Source of the DNA: Halobacteriales archaeon SW_9_67_25
Lineage (GTDB): Archaea; Halobacteriota; Halobacteria; Halobacteriales; Haloarculaceae
NCBI GenBank assembly: GCA_003022745.1
Contig: PXSU01000058.1
Span: 1-13,087 of the forward strand
Length of the DNA: 13,087 nt
Direction: 5' to 3'
A program made the translations under genes and the position numbers. The notes under the pieces are model-generated. The model was given only the letters and a program-made list of their open reading frames with translations. It was not told where the DNA came from and made no database searches. Of the stretch, positions 1 to 7,008 are shown in pieces (position 1 is the first letter of the stretch; each line of letters begins with the position of its first letter).

Positions 1-1235
1 GAAACGGCCCCCATGTGGCCCGGCAGGAAGTAGTAGCCGTGGGCGAGCAGGCGGCGGTGGAACTCGTACAGCGCCTCGCGGTTGGTGGCTGTCTCGACGT
101 CGCCCACCGTCTCGAGGGGTCGCTCGGGCTGGAAGTGGGTGAGAAAGAGCGAACTCGTCCCCAGTGTCGTCGTCTCGACCCCCAACTCCTCGAAGACCGC
201 CGCCAGTTCGGACCTGACACGGTCGGCCTGGGACTCGGTGTACTCGTAGACGGGTTCGGACTCGACGACGTCCAGACTCGCGAGCCCGGCGGTCGCAGTC
301 ATGGGGTTCATCGAGAAGGTGCCCCCGCCCGCGAGGACGGGCCGGTCGGTCTCGACATCCGGACGAGCGGCCTCGAAGAGGTCCGCACGGCCGGCGAGTG
401 CGCCCACCGGGAGGCCGCCCCCGAGGAACTTCCCCATCGTCGTCAGGTCGGGCGTGACGCCCACCCGCGCCTGGTAGCTGCCCGGCGAGACACGGAAGCC
501 GGTCACGACCTCGTCGAAGATCAGCAGGGTGCCGTGGCCCTCGGTGGCGTCCCGCAGGTGTTCGAGGAACCCTGTCTTGCACTCGATACCGCCGCCCGCG
601 AGCAGCATCGGCTCGACGATGACCGCTGCGACCTCCTCGCGGTATTCCGACAGCAGCGCGTCGACGGCCTCGCGGTCGTTGACCGGAAACGAGTGGACGT
701 GCTCGGGGGCACCCGGCGGGAGCCCGACCGTCTCGGGTTCCTCGAAGGGCGCGTGGATCGACGCCGAGAGGTCGGTGTTGCCGCCGTGCCAGCCACCCTC
801 GGCTTTCAGGACGCGGAACCCGCCGGTGGCTGCCCGGGCGAGTCGGACCGCGTACATCGTCGCCTCGGTCCCGGAAGAACAGAACCGGACCCGCTCGGCC
901 GAGGGGACGTACTCCTGGATCCGCCGGCCCAGTTCGAGTGCCGTCTCGTTGACCGCGCCGTAGTGGAGCCCCTGCTCGGCCTGCTCGCGGACCGCTGCCA
1001 CCACGTCGGGATGGGCGTGGCCCAGCACGCTCGTGATGTGGTTCATCCAGAAATCGACGTACTCGTTGCCGTCGGCGTCCCGAATTGTACTCCCCTCGGC
1101 CCCGGTGACGTAGAGCGGATGGGGTTCGGCGTGTCTGATGTTGTGCGAGACACCACCGGGGAAGACATCGAGGGCCTGTTCGTGGAGTCGTCTGCTCTGC
1201 TCGGCACCGTTCGGGAGGTCGTACTCGTCCGTCAT
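1..1235 (-). CDS. Class III PLP aminotransferase, GSA-aminomutase-like (3' end cut by window edge)
   Basis: The frame is open from an ATG at 1235 to the left edge, giving 411 residues with no stop, so only the last few tens of residues should be missing. It is a fold-type I, class III pyridoxal-phosphate enzyme. The phosphate-binding motif SSGTEAT is at residues 120-126, the cofactor-ring Asp241 lies in IFDEVVTGFR, and the Schiff-base Lys269 lies in TTMGKFLGGGLPVGA. GKFLGGGLPVGA and the RLARAATG helix resemble the HemL (glutamate-1-semialdehyde aminomutase) branch. However, the segment after the cofactor Trp-His (149-150) and the C-terminal part diverge from haloarchaeal HemL as I recall it. 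I therefore call it a paralogue of unknown amino donor rather than the haem-pathway enzyme. It lies 149 bases downstream of, and on the same strand as, the HTH_10 regulator, with its own TATA-like box. Expected to be cytoplasmic. Confidence 0.9.
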   Translation of the reverse strand, partial: MTDEYDLPNGAEQSRRLHEQALDVFPGGVSHNIRHAEPHPLYVTGAEGSTIRDADGNEYVDFWMNHITSVLGHAHPDVVAAVREQAEQGLHYGAVNETALELGRRIQEYVPSAERVRFCSSGTEATMYAVRLARAATGGFRVLKAEGGWHGGNTDLSASIHAPFEEPETVGLPPGAPEHVHSFPVNDREAVDALLSEYREEVAAVIVEPMLLAGGGIECKTGFLEHLRDATEGHGTLLIFDEVVTGFRVSPGSYQARVGVTPDLTTMGKFLGGGLPVGALAGRADLFEAARPDVETDRPVLAGGGTFSMNPMTATAGLASLDVVESEPVYEYTESQADRVRSELAAVFEELGVETTTLGTSSLFLTHFQPERPLETVGDVETATNREALYEFHRRLLAHGYYFLPGHMGAV

Positions 1236-1270
1236 GCTGGGTCGATATCCGACGTTTGGCCCTCGCGGGC

Positions 1271-1276
1271 ATTATA
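1271..1276 (-). promoter_or_regulatory. TATA-like box for the GSAM-like aminotransferase
   Basis: On the minus strand GGGTATAATGCC is centred about 38 bases before the ATG at 1235. With the usual archaeal TATA-to-start distance of about 26-27 bases, this predicts a 5' leader of roughly 11 bases. It suggests the aminotransferase can be transcribed separately from the regulator upstream. This is a motif reading only. Confidence 0.4.
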
Positions 1277-1384
1277 CCCCTCCCTCGTATGGTCGGTCGG
1301 CAGTCGTACTGTCGGCTCTACCGACGTGAAGATAGTCGCCCCCACGGAGGGTCGAAAGTACTCACGGGCGTATAGCCGTCAGTA

Positions 1385-2113
1385 TCAGTCCCTGCCGACG
1401 CCGTGGGCGCGAAGCACCTTCGACTCGGCCTTGCGGAGGTGTTCGAGGACGGTCGCCTTCGAGATGTCGAGGTCTGCGGCGAGGTCGGTCGCGGTGACCT
1501 GCCGGGGCCACTCGTAGTACCCGTGCTCGAAGGCGTGTTCGAGCACGCGCGACTGCTGGCGGGAGAGGTCACCGGTGCGGTCGGCGGTCGAGCCGACTCC
1601 CGCCGAGGAGATGATCCGGCACACCTCCACCTCGGCGTCCATCTCCGCGCGGACCCCGTCGAGGCGCCGCTGTATCTCGGCCCGGTCCTCGTCGATGACG
1701 ACCGCCCAGTACTCGCGGCCGTCGCGGATGTCGACCGTCGCCCCCGGGACGAACGACCGCGAGACCAGCGGTTCGTAGATGCTGCGTTCGGTGGGGTACT
1801 CGACGATGAGTTCCCGGGTGGCCTGGCCCGGCACCGAGACGAACTGGTCGTCGAGGTGGGTCTCCAGTTCGTGGACGGTGTCGGTCAGCGCCGAGTCCCG
1901 GGCCGACTCGACGAGTGCGTCGACGGCCGCCTCCGTCTCGCCGTAGCCGGTGAACCGGGCCTGGACCGTCCCGTCGACAGTGTACAGTCCCCGTGCGATC
2001 AACCCCGCACCCGTCTCCCGGGTCACCTCGAGCGTCCAGCAGTCGGGGTGCCACACGTCCAGTTCGAGGTGCGTCCCGCCGCCTCTGGACTGCCGTGTGT
2101 CACCGCCGGTCAT
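1385..2113 (-). CDS. HTH_10 (bacterio-opsin activator type) transcriptional regulator
   Basis: A 242-residue protein that starts at the ATG at 2113. The C-terminal 50 residues (about 183-235) form a helix-turn-helix of the HTH_10/Bat family: LSRQQSRVLEHAFEHGYYEW, then ATDLAADLDISKATVLEHLRKAE. The Tyr-Tyr-Glu-Trp-Pro turn and the His-Leu-Arg-Lys recognition helix are typical. The N-terminal 180 residues (WHPDCWTLEVT near 21-31 onward) resemble the small-molecule-sensing or protein-interaction region found in many short haloarchaeal HTH_10 proteins. I recognise no GAF or PAS domain in it. The gene is divergent from the aminotransferase at 2496 and precedes the one at 1235 on the same strand, so it is the natural candidate regulator of both and perhaps of the importer. 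The ligand is unknown. Confidence 0.88.
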   Translation of the reverse strand: MTGGDTRQSRGGGTHLELDVWHPDCWTLEVTRETGAGLIARGLYTVDGTVQARFTGYGETEAAVDALVESARDSALTDTVHELETHLDDQFVSVPGQATRELIVEYPTERSIYEPLVSRSFVPGATVDIRDGREYWAVVIDEDRAEIQRRLDGVRAEMDAEVEVCRIISSAGVGSTADRTGDLSRQQSRVLEHAFEHGYYEWPRQVTATDLAADLDISKATVLEHLRKAESKVLRAHGVGRD

Positions 2114-2136
2114 AGCTTCGTCTGGGATACAGTCGC

Positions 2137-2150
2137 GAATATGGTTTACG
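2137..2150 (-). promoter_or_regulatory. TATA-like box of the HTH_10 regulator
   Basis: On the minus strand CGTAAACCATATTC places an ATAT core about 28 bases before the ATG at 2113, and there is no Shine-Dalgarno before the start. This fits a leaderless transcript. It is inferred from spacing and base composition only. Confidence 0.4.
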
Positions 2151-2432
2151 ATTGTGCGTCCCGGAATGAGGGCCGGGTCTCCGATCAGCCCCCGGTATCG
2201 ACCGTCCCGTCGGTGTCGGAGCAGCGGCGCACGACGCCCGTCCCCTCATCGCCGGATGTCGTCCACTTCCGCTGTCTCCCCGGCCGACGATATTGGCCGC
2301 GCAACCGGTGGCTGTGCGCGTCTGTTCTACCATCGCCCCGGCGAAACATAAGCATATCGTAATTAAAAGAAAATATTCAGTGGAAATGGGTGTAGTCGGG
2401 ACCACGTTCGTCTGTACAGCTATACTCCGAAT

Positions 2433-2454
2433 GTCTATCGAAAGATATGTAGAC
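2433..2454. promoter_or_regulatory. Inverted repeat, candidate operator
   Basis: GTCTA (2433-2437) is mirrored by TAGAC (2450-2454). Between them TATC (2436-2439) pairs with GATA (2444-2447) around GAAA. The repeat lies just upstream of, or overlaps, the likely promoter of the aminotransferase at 2496, which suits a regulator-binding site. The HTH_10 protein encoded next door is the obvious but unproven binder. Confidence 0.4.
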
Positions 2455-2470
2455 AGGATAAAGGTTAATC
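2439..2470 (+). promoter_or_regulatory. Promoter region of the aminotransferase at 2496
   Basis: Two readings are possible. GGTTAATC ending at 2470 has its TTAATC core about 29 bases before the ATG, matching a leaderless transcript and resembling the TTTAATC placed before livF. Alternatively CGAAA at 2439-2443 followed by GATATG looks like a BRE plus TATA pair, giving a leader of about 23 bases. No Shine-Dalgarno precedes the ATG, which favours the first. Confidence 0.45.
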
Positions 2471-2490
2471 AACGTACGACCGGAACGTAC
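2471..2490 (+). repeat. Direct repeat AACGTAC x2
   Basis: AACGTAC occurs at 2471-2477 and again at 2484-2490, a 13-base period, between the putative TATA box and the start codon at 2496. The position is suited to a repressor site, but chance cannot be excluded for a 7-base repeat. Confidence 0.35.
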
Positions 2491-2495
2491 ATGTA

Positions 2496-3842
2496 ATGTC
2501 TCGACAGGACGAGACGGTCCGATTCGACGACGTCGAGCGCACCGACCGGGAGTACACGCTGGGGACGTGGACGCGCCAGCGCGACTTCGATCCGACCCGG
2601 ATCGTCGACACGGAGGGGCCACGGATCGTCACGGCCGATGGCGACTCGCTTCTGGATTTCAGCAGCCAGTACGTCTGTACCAGCCTCGGCTACGACGCCG
2701 AGCGGGTCGCCGACGCCGTCGCCGAACAGATCAGGGAGGTACCCTACGTCAATCCCGGGTGGTCGACGGAACCGCGGGCGCGGCTCTCGAAGAAACTCGC
2801 CGAGATCACGCCCGGGTCCCTGAAGAAGACCTTCTACTCGACCAGCGGGACCGAGGCCAACGAGGTTGCGTTCAAGATCGCCCGCGCCTACACGGGCAAA
2901 CACAAGATCCTCTCGCGGTACCGCTCCTACCACGGGGCGACCGCCGCGTCGCTGTCGGCCTCGGGTGACCCGCGCCGGATCGTCCAGGGCCCCGAGGTCC
3001 AGCCCGAAGTGCCGGGAATGGTGAAAGGCCCCGACCCGTACGCCTACGGGTCGACACTCGACCCGGACCAGAGCCTGGAGTACATCGACGAGATGCTGAA
3101 ACTGGAGGGTGACACGGTCGCGGGCGTCCTCGTCGAACCGCTCGTGGGCTCGAACGGCGTGCTGACACCGCCCGACGACTACCTCCCCCGCCTCCAGGAG
3201 ATCGCACACGACCACGGTGCCCTGCTCATCTGTGACGAGGTGATGACCGGATTCGGCCGGACCGGCGAGTGGTTCGCCTCGACGCTGTACGACGCCCGGC
3301 CGGACATCATCACGATGGCAAAGGGGCTGACGGGCTCGTATCAGCCCCTGGCGGCGACCACCGTCTCCGAGGAGATCGGCGAGTACTTCGAGGACAACCT
3401 CCTCAATCAGGGTCACACCTTCTCCGGCCACCCAGTCGCCTGCGCGGCGGGCCTGGCAGCCATCGAAACCTACGAGGCGGAGAACCTGGTCGAGAACGCC
3501 CGGGAGATGGGCGAGTACCTGAAAGCCGAACTCGAATCGCTGGCCGACCGCCACCCGAGCGTCGGGGAGCGCCGGGGAATCGGGCTCCACCAGGGCATCG
3601 AGCTCACGCGAAGCGAGGACGAGCGCGTGCCCTTCGAGGAGCGCAGCGACAAGATGACCAGCGAGACGACCGTCCTCGACGAGGTCGGCGCCGAGGCGCT
3701 GGAGCAGGGCGTGTACTTCTACACCAGCGTCAACACGGTCGTGGTCACGCCGCCACTGACAGTCACCGAGGACCACGTCGACGAGGCCATCGAGGCGCTG
3801 GACGCCGCCCTCGAAATCTCCGACGCGAAGATGGAGGCCTGA
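2496..3842 (+). CDS. Class III PLP aminotransferase (omega-amino-acid or taurine:pyruvate type)
   Basis: A complete 448-residue protein, the usual size for class III aminotransferases. Motifs in order: STSGTEANEVAF (residues 115-126, phosphate binding), SYHGATAAS (144-152), CDEVMTGFGRTG (246-257, with Asp247 contacting the pyridine nitrogen), and TMAKGLTGSYQPL (273-285, with Lys276 the Schiff-base lysine). The N-terminal FSSQYVCTSLGY and the overall motif pattern resemble the taurine:pyruvate, beta-alanine or omega-amino-acid:pyruvate group more than GabT or ArgD, but the donor cannot be fixed by eye. It belongs to a different branch from the aminotransferase at 1-1235. The ATG at 2496 is chosen because an in-frame upstream extension is absent and a TATA-like box lies at about -29. 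livH follows after 111 bases, so the enzyme may act on the imported substrate. Cytoplasmic. Confidence 0.92.
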   Translation: MSRQDETVRFDDVERTDREYTLGTWTRQRDFDPTRIVDTEGPRIVTADGDSLLDFSSQYVCTSLGYDAERVADAVAEQIREVPYVNPGWSTEPRARLSKKLAEITPGSLKKTFYSTSGTEANEVAFKIARAYTGKHKILSRYRSYHGATAASLSASGDPRRIVQGPEVQPEVPGMVKGPDPYAYGSTLDPDQSLEYIDEMLKLEGDTVAGVLVEPLVGSNGVLTPPDDYLPRLQEIAHDHGALLICDEVMTGFGRTGEWFASTLYDARPDIITMAKGLTGSYQPLAATTVSEEIGEYFEDNLLNQGHTFSGHPVACAAGLAAIETYEAENLVENAREMGEYLKAELESLADRHPSVGERRGIGLHQGIELTRSEDERVPFEERSDKMTSETTVLDEVGAEALEQGVYFYTSVNTVVVTPPLTVTEDHVDEAIEALDAALEISDAKMEA

Positions 3843-3918
3843 TGGAGGGCCTCACCGACGGCTGGTGACGCCTCTCTCTCCGGCTCTCCCGGGCGAGCAT
3901 TCTGACGCCATCGGTGCA

Positions 3919-3924
3919 TTTATC
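3919..3924 (+). promoter_or_regulatory. TATA-like box for the livHMG operon
   Basis: GCATTTATCAG has its TTTATC core about 32 bases before the TTG start of livH, predicting a leader of about 5 bases or less. It resembles the boxes before livF and the aminotransferase, and suggests the importer operon has its own promoter. Confidence 0.45.
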
Positions 3925-3930
3925 AGGGGA

Positions 3931-3942
3931 GGGAATGTTCCC
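3931..3942. promoter_or_regulatory. Inverted repeat GGGAA-TG-TTCCC near the livH start
   Basis: GGGAA (3931-3935) and TTCCC (3938-3942) are exact inverted repeats with a 2-base spacer, and two further G:C pairs flank one mismatch. The repeat lies between the TATA-like box and the TTG start of livH, a position where a bound repressor would block initiation. No binder is known. Confidence 0.35.
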
Positions 3943-3953
3943 CCCGAGTAGAC

Positions 3954-5360
3954 TTGCCACCTGAGACCGCGCTCCTACAGGCTATCGTCAGTGGTATTAC
4001 CACGGGAAGTATGATCGCGCTGGGAGCGATCGGCCTCGCGATGGTCTACAGCATCGCGGAGGTGCCCAACTTCGCACACGGCGACCTGCTCATGATGGGT
4101 GCTTACACCGCATTGCTGATAAACACGCCGGGGGCAGTTCCCCTGCTGGACAACCTGGCGGAAGGGGCTCAGGAACCGACCACCGCGGGCCTGGCCGTCC
4201 TCTTCGTCCTCGGGACCGGCGCGACACTGGGTATGTTCTACGCGCTGGGCGGCGGTGAGGCGTTGCGGGGGTCGTGGTGGCCGGTGGACGCCCCGGACGC
4301 CGTCGCCGTGGTGGTTCACCTGCTCGCGGCAGCGGTGGTCGGTGTCGTCTCCTCGCTCGGGGCCACGTCGTTTCTCGCGGCGATGGTCTTTTCGGGCGTC
4401 GTGCTCGCTGCCCTCGCTCCGATCCAGGAGCGGTACGTCTTCCGGAAGTTCCGCCAGCGCGACGTCTCGCTGGCGATGATGCTCGTCGTCTCGCTGGCGG
4501 TGGCGTTCGTCCTCCGGTTCGGGGTCCAGACGATATTCGGAGGGACGACCCGTAGCTACGAAATCCAGTCGACCGTCGAGGTGTTCGGCGCCGAGATAAA
4601 GGTGGCAATCGTGAAGTTCATCGACGTGTACGTCTCCAGTAGTGGCGTGCTGGTCCAGATCACCGACCCCGCCGAGGACGTGATGTTGTTCAACAACCTC
4701 TGGTCGTGGCCGGTTTTTGCGGTCGTACTCCTCGCGAGCCTCGCGGTCGGGTACGCGGGCTACCGCTACCGGCTGGGAACCCGGGCCATCCTGGGTCCGT
4801 ACCTCCTCGGGACGATACTCGCGCTCGCGACGTTCTTCGCCGGGGCACTCGTCCTCGGGGCGTCGGTCTCCGCCCCGGAGAGTGCGCTCGTCGATTCCCG
4901 CGTCCGGCTGTCGGTCCTCCGGCTGTTCATCATCCTGCTGGCCATCGGGATGATGGGCGCGCTGCACGCCGCCCTGCGGGCGACGAAACTCGGGAAGGCG
5001 ATGCGCGCGACCAGCGACAACCGGGACCTCGCGCAGGTCCGGGGGATCAACGTCGACCAGGTGACCATGGGCGTGTGGGTCATCGCCGGCCTCTACGCCG
5101 GCATCGGGGGGACCGCCCTCGGGTTCCTGTTCGGGGCACTCACGATCACGCTGGGGTTTTTCCTCCTGTTGCCCATGTTCGCCGCCGTCATCCTCGGTGG
5201 CATCACCATCTACGGTGCCCTGCTCGGCAGCTACGTCGTCGGCCTCTCGATGGAGGTCGGGCTGTTCGCCACTGGACTGGACGCGACCTACCGCGTCCCG
5301 ATGGCGTTCGTGGTGCTGATACTGGTGTTGATTGCCAAACCGGAGGGTCTCACGGGATGA
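3954..5360 (+). CDS. livH: Branched-chain amino acid type ABC importer permease LivH, enlarged
   Basis: One of two membrane subunits of a HAAT-family importer. The N-terminal LGAIGLAMVYSIAEVPNFAH (residues 23-42) is the LivH hallmark. The cytoplasmic coupling loop LGKAMRATSDNRDLAQVRGI (346-365) and the following VIAGLYAGIGGTALG and AAVILGGITIYGALLGSYVV are also diagnostic. It has 468 residues against about 300 in bacterial LivH. By comparison with the E. coli protein as I know it, extra sequence lies around residues 58-125 and 215-320, each seeming to add two hydrophobic helices (about 79-99, 115-135, 251-268, 280-303). The start is TTG at 3954: no in-frame ATG or GTG lies between an upstream stop at 3903 and Met20, which is inside the first helix. 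The stop is 4 bases before livM. The substrate is probably an amino acid or amine, but not proven. Confidence 0.9.
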   Translation: MPPETALLQAIVSGITTGSMIALGAIGLAMVYSIAEVPNFAHGDLLMMGAYTALLINTPGAVPLLDNLAEGAQEPTTAGLAVLFVLGTGATLGMFYALGGGEALRGSWWPVDAPDAVAVVVHLLAAAVVGVVSSLGATSFLAAMVFSGVVLAALAPIQERYVFRKFRQRDVSLAMMLVVSLAVAFVLRFGVQTIFGGTTRSYEIQSTVEVFGAEIKVAIVKFIDVYVSSSGVLVQITDPAEDVMLFNNLWSWPVFAVVLLASLAVGYAGYRYRLGTRAILGPYLLGTILALATFFAGALVLGASVSAPESALVDSRVRLSVLRLFIILLAIGMMGALHAALRATKLGKAMRATSDNRDLAQVRGINVDQVTMGVWVIAGLYAGIGGTALGFLFGALTITLGFFLLLPMFAAVILGGITIYGALLGSYVVGLSMEVGLFATGLDATYRVPMAFVVLILVLIAKPEGLTG

Positions 5361-5364
5361 TACC

Positions 5365-7008
5365 ATGGCTGTAGTGTCCGACGTCATCATCTCGCTGGGC
5401 GTGCTCGCGACGTTCTACGGCCTCCTGGCCCTCGGAATGAACATCAAGTACGGCTTCACCGGTTTGCTGGATTTCGGCCACGTCGGGTTCTACCTAGTCG
5501 GAGCCTACACCGCGGCGCTGCTGGTCATCGAGCCGGACGCCGGGGGCCCCGACACGGTCTACGTCGTCGGGCTCGACCTCCCCTGGATCGTGGCTGTGCT
5601 CGTCGCGACGGTCCTCGCGGGCGTCGTCGGCGTGTTCGTCGCACTCCCGACACTCAGGCTCCGGGAGGACTACCTGGCGATAACGGTGCTGGGGATCGCG
5701 GCGATCTTCCAGCGGATCGTGCAGGCCGAGTCCTGGCTGGTCAACGGTCCGGACGCCCTCCGGGGGTACACCCCGCCGCTCATCGACCTGTTCCCGGTCA
5801 CCGGTGGCTCCCCCGTCGGCGCCGCCGTCATGGCCGTCGCGGGTGGCGCCATCTGGGCCGGGAGCACCTGGGCGCTGGGCCGGGCGATGGAACTCGAGTT
5901 CGACGCCGGAACCGGACCGGGCGTCACGGTCGCCGGCCGCCTCCACGCGGTCGTCACCTTCGGCACCGACCGGCTGATAGGGTTCGAGAACTACCGTGGC
6001 GGGGCGCTGGTCGCTGGCGCCATCGCGGCCGTCGTCGGCGGCGTGCTGTCCTTCGCCGCACAGGACGGCTTCCTCGCCTGGGCCGTCGTCGTGTCGGTGT
6101 TCACCTGGCTCGTGGCGTTCGTGTGGCTCACCCGCTACTCCAGCGGGTTCGACGCCGTCGACTACCTCACCACCTTCGCGCTCGGGGCCGCCTACATGGG
6201 AGCGCTGGCACCCATGTTCTTCCTTGAGACGTTCCAGCTGTGGGTCCCGCTGACGGGTCTCGCGTTCGCAGTCGTCATCGGCGTGACGGTCTACCTCTAC
6301 AGCAACTGGCAGCGCTTTGCGGCCAGACCGTTCGGGTACGGCCTGTTCACGGGGCTGTGGTTCGGGTTCATCTGGTACATTCCCCTCCAGATCCTCTCGG
6401 ACGTCGCGGCCGCGAACTGGCCATCGGTCGCCTCGTCCATCTTCGGCAACGTCGTCTGGGTGCTCTCACTTTCAGGCGACGTCCCGGAGATCGGCTACCC
6501 GCGGTTCAAACTGTTCCTGTTCGGGACGCTCCTGCTGGTCGCGCTGTATCTCTCGGAGTTGACAATCGACTCGCCGTTCGGCCGGGTCCTGCGGGCAATC
6601 CGCAACGACGAGCGTGTGGTCAACTCCCTCGGGAAGGACCCCTTCATGTACAAGATAATGAGCATGGCCATCGGGTCGGCGCTGGCCGGCCTTGCGGGTG
6701 CGCTGGCGGCGATGCACTTCCAGGTGCTCGTGTTCACTATGTTCGCGCCGCGGGTGACGTTCATCGCGCTGCTGATGCTGTTTCTGGGTGGCGTCGGCAA
6801 CAACCGTGCGATGGTCGTCGGGGCGTTCCTCTTCTGGGCGTTCCAGACCGCGACCACGCAACTGTCGGGCTTCGTCGCGCCCGGCCTGCGGGAGAACATC
6901 CAGGCGTTCCGGTTCGTGGTGATGGGTGTGCTGTTCCTGTTGTTGCTCTACTACCGGCCACAGGGACTTATGGGCGAGCGGGCCGCAGCGGAGGCTGGTA
7001 GCGAATGA
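5365..7008 (+). CDS. livM: Branched-chain amino acid type ABC importer permease LivM, enlarged
   Basis: The second membrane subunit, 547 residues from the ATG at 5365. The N-terminus GLLALGMNIKYGFTGLLDFG (residues 19-38), the LPTLRLREDYLAITVLGIA segment (94-112) and the C-terminal coupling loop SPFGRVLRAIRNDERVVNSL (403-422) are diagnostic of LivM. The end LLLLLYYRPQGLMG is also typical. Bacterial LivM proteins usually have about 320-425 residues. Here some 235 residues (about 145-380) separate the two conserved halves and contain about six or seven hydrophobic stretches. The frame stays open up to a TTG at 5332, but the ATG at 5365, 4 bases after the livH stop, gives the expected N-terminus. 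The last bases overlap the livG start (ATGA), indicating translational coupling. Confidence 0.9.
   Translation: MAVVSDVIISLGVLATFYGLLALGMNIKYGFTGLLDFGHVGFYLVGAYTAALLVIEPDAGGPDTVYVVGLDLPWIVAVLVATVLAGVVGVFVALPTLRLREDYLAITVLGIAAIFQRIVQAESWLVNGPDALRGYTPPLIDLFPVTGGSPVGAAVMAVAGGAIWAGSTWALGRAMELEFDAGTGPGVTVAGRLHAVVTFGTDRLIGFENYRGGALVAGAIAAVVGGVLSFAAQDGFLAWAVVVSVFTWLVAFVWLTRYSSGFDAVDYLTTFALGAAYMGALAPMFFLETFQLWVPLTGLAFAVVIGVTVYLYSNWQRFAARPFGYGLFTGLWFGFIWYIPLQILSDVAAANWPSVASSIFGNVVWVLSLSGDVPEIGYPRFKLFLFGTLLLVALYLSELTIDSPFGRVLRAIRNDERVVNSLGKDPFMYKIMSMAIGSALAGLAGALAAMHFQVLVFTMFAPRVTFIALLMLFLGGVGNNRAMVVGAFLFWAFQTATTQLSGFVAPGLRENIQAFRFVVMGVLFLLLLYYRPQGLMGERAAAEAGSE
6990..6994 (+). promoter_or_regulatory. 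Shine-Dalgarno GGAGG of livG
   Basis: GGAGG lies 10 bases before the ATG at 7005, inside the end of livM. It supports this start and internal initiation in a polycistronic message, in contrast to the genes here that look leaderless. Confidence 0.6.

Larger units (their letters stand above)
2114..2495. other. 382-base divergent intergenic region with control elements
   Basis: This stretch separates the minus-strand regulator from the plus-strand aminotransferase. I see no convincing gene in it: the short open frames lack a start signal and haloarchaeal-looking protein composition. From about 2341 the base composition becomes clearly AT-rich for this genome, with CGAAACATAAGCATATCG at 2342-2359 and TAATTAAAAGAAAATATTC after it. 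An 8-base palindrome CTGTACAG lies at 2412-2419, an inverted repeat at 2433-2454, and a direct repeat at 2471-2490. The second half looks like the control region for the plus-strand genes. Confidence 0.6.

Noticed and set aside
15..1517. Long plus-strand open frame of 500 codons opposite the first aminotransferase
   Set aside because: It is antisense to a clear class III aminotransferase and the 3' end of the regulator, its translation shows no domain, and it crosses two real genes. Typical of high-GC third-position bias.
2100..2405. 101-codon minus-strand frame in the divergent intergenic region
   Set aside because: It runs into the regulator gene in another frame, has a non-halophilic Arg/Pro-rich tail and no start signal; the area is better read as control DNA.
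2469..3776. 435-codon minus-strand frame opposite the second aminotransferase
   Set aside because: Its translation is Arg/Gly/Val-rich with no motif, and the plus-strand frame has all catalytic residues of the aminotransferase.
3975..5390. 471-codon minus-strand frame opposite livH
   Set aside because: Highly charged Arg/Asp/Glu/His-rich translation is the antisense image of hydrophobic membrane helices; livH is well supported.
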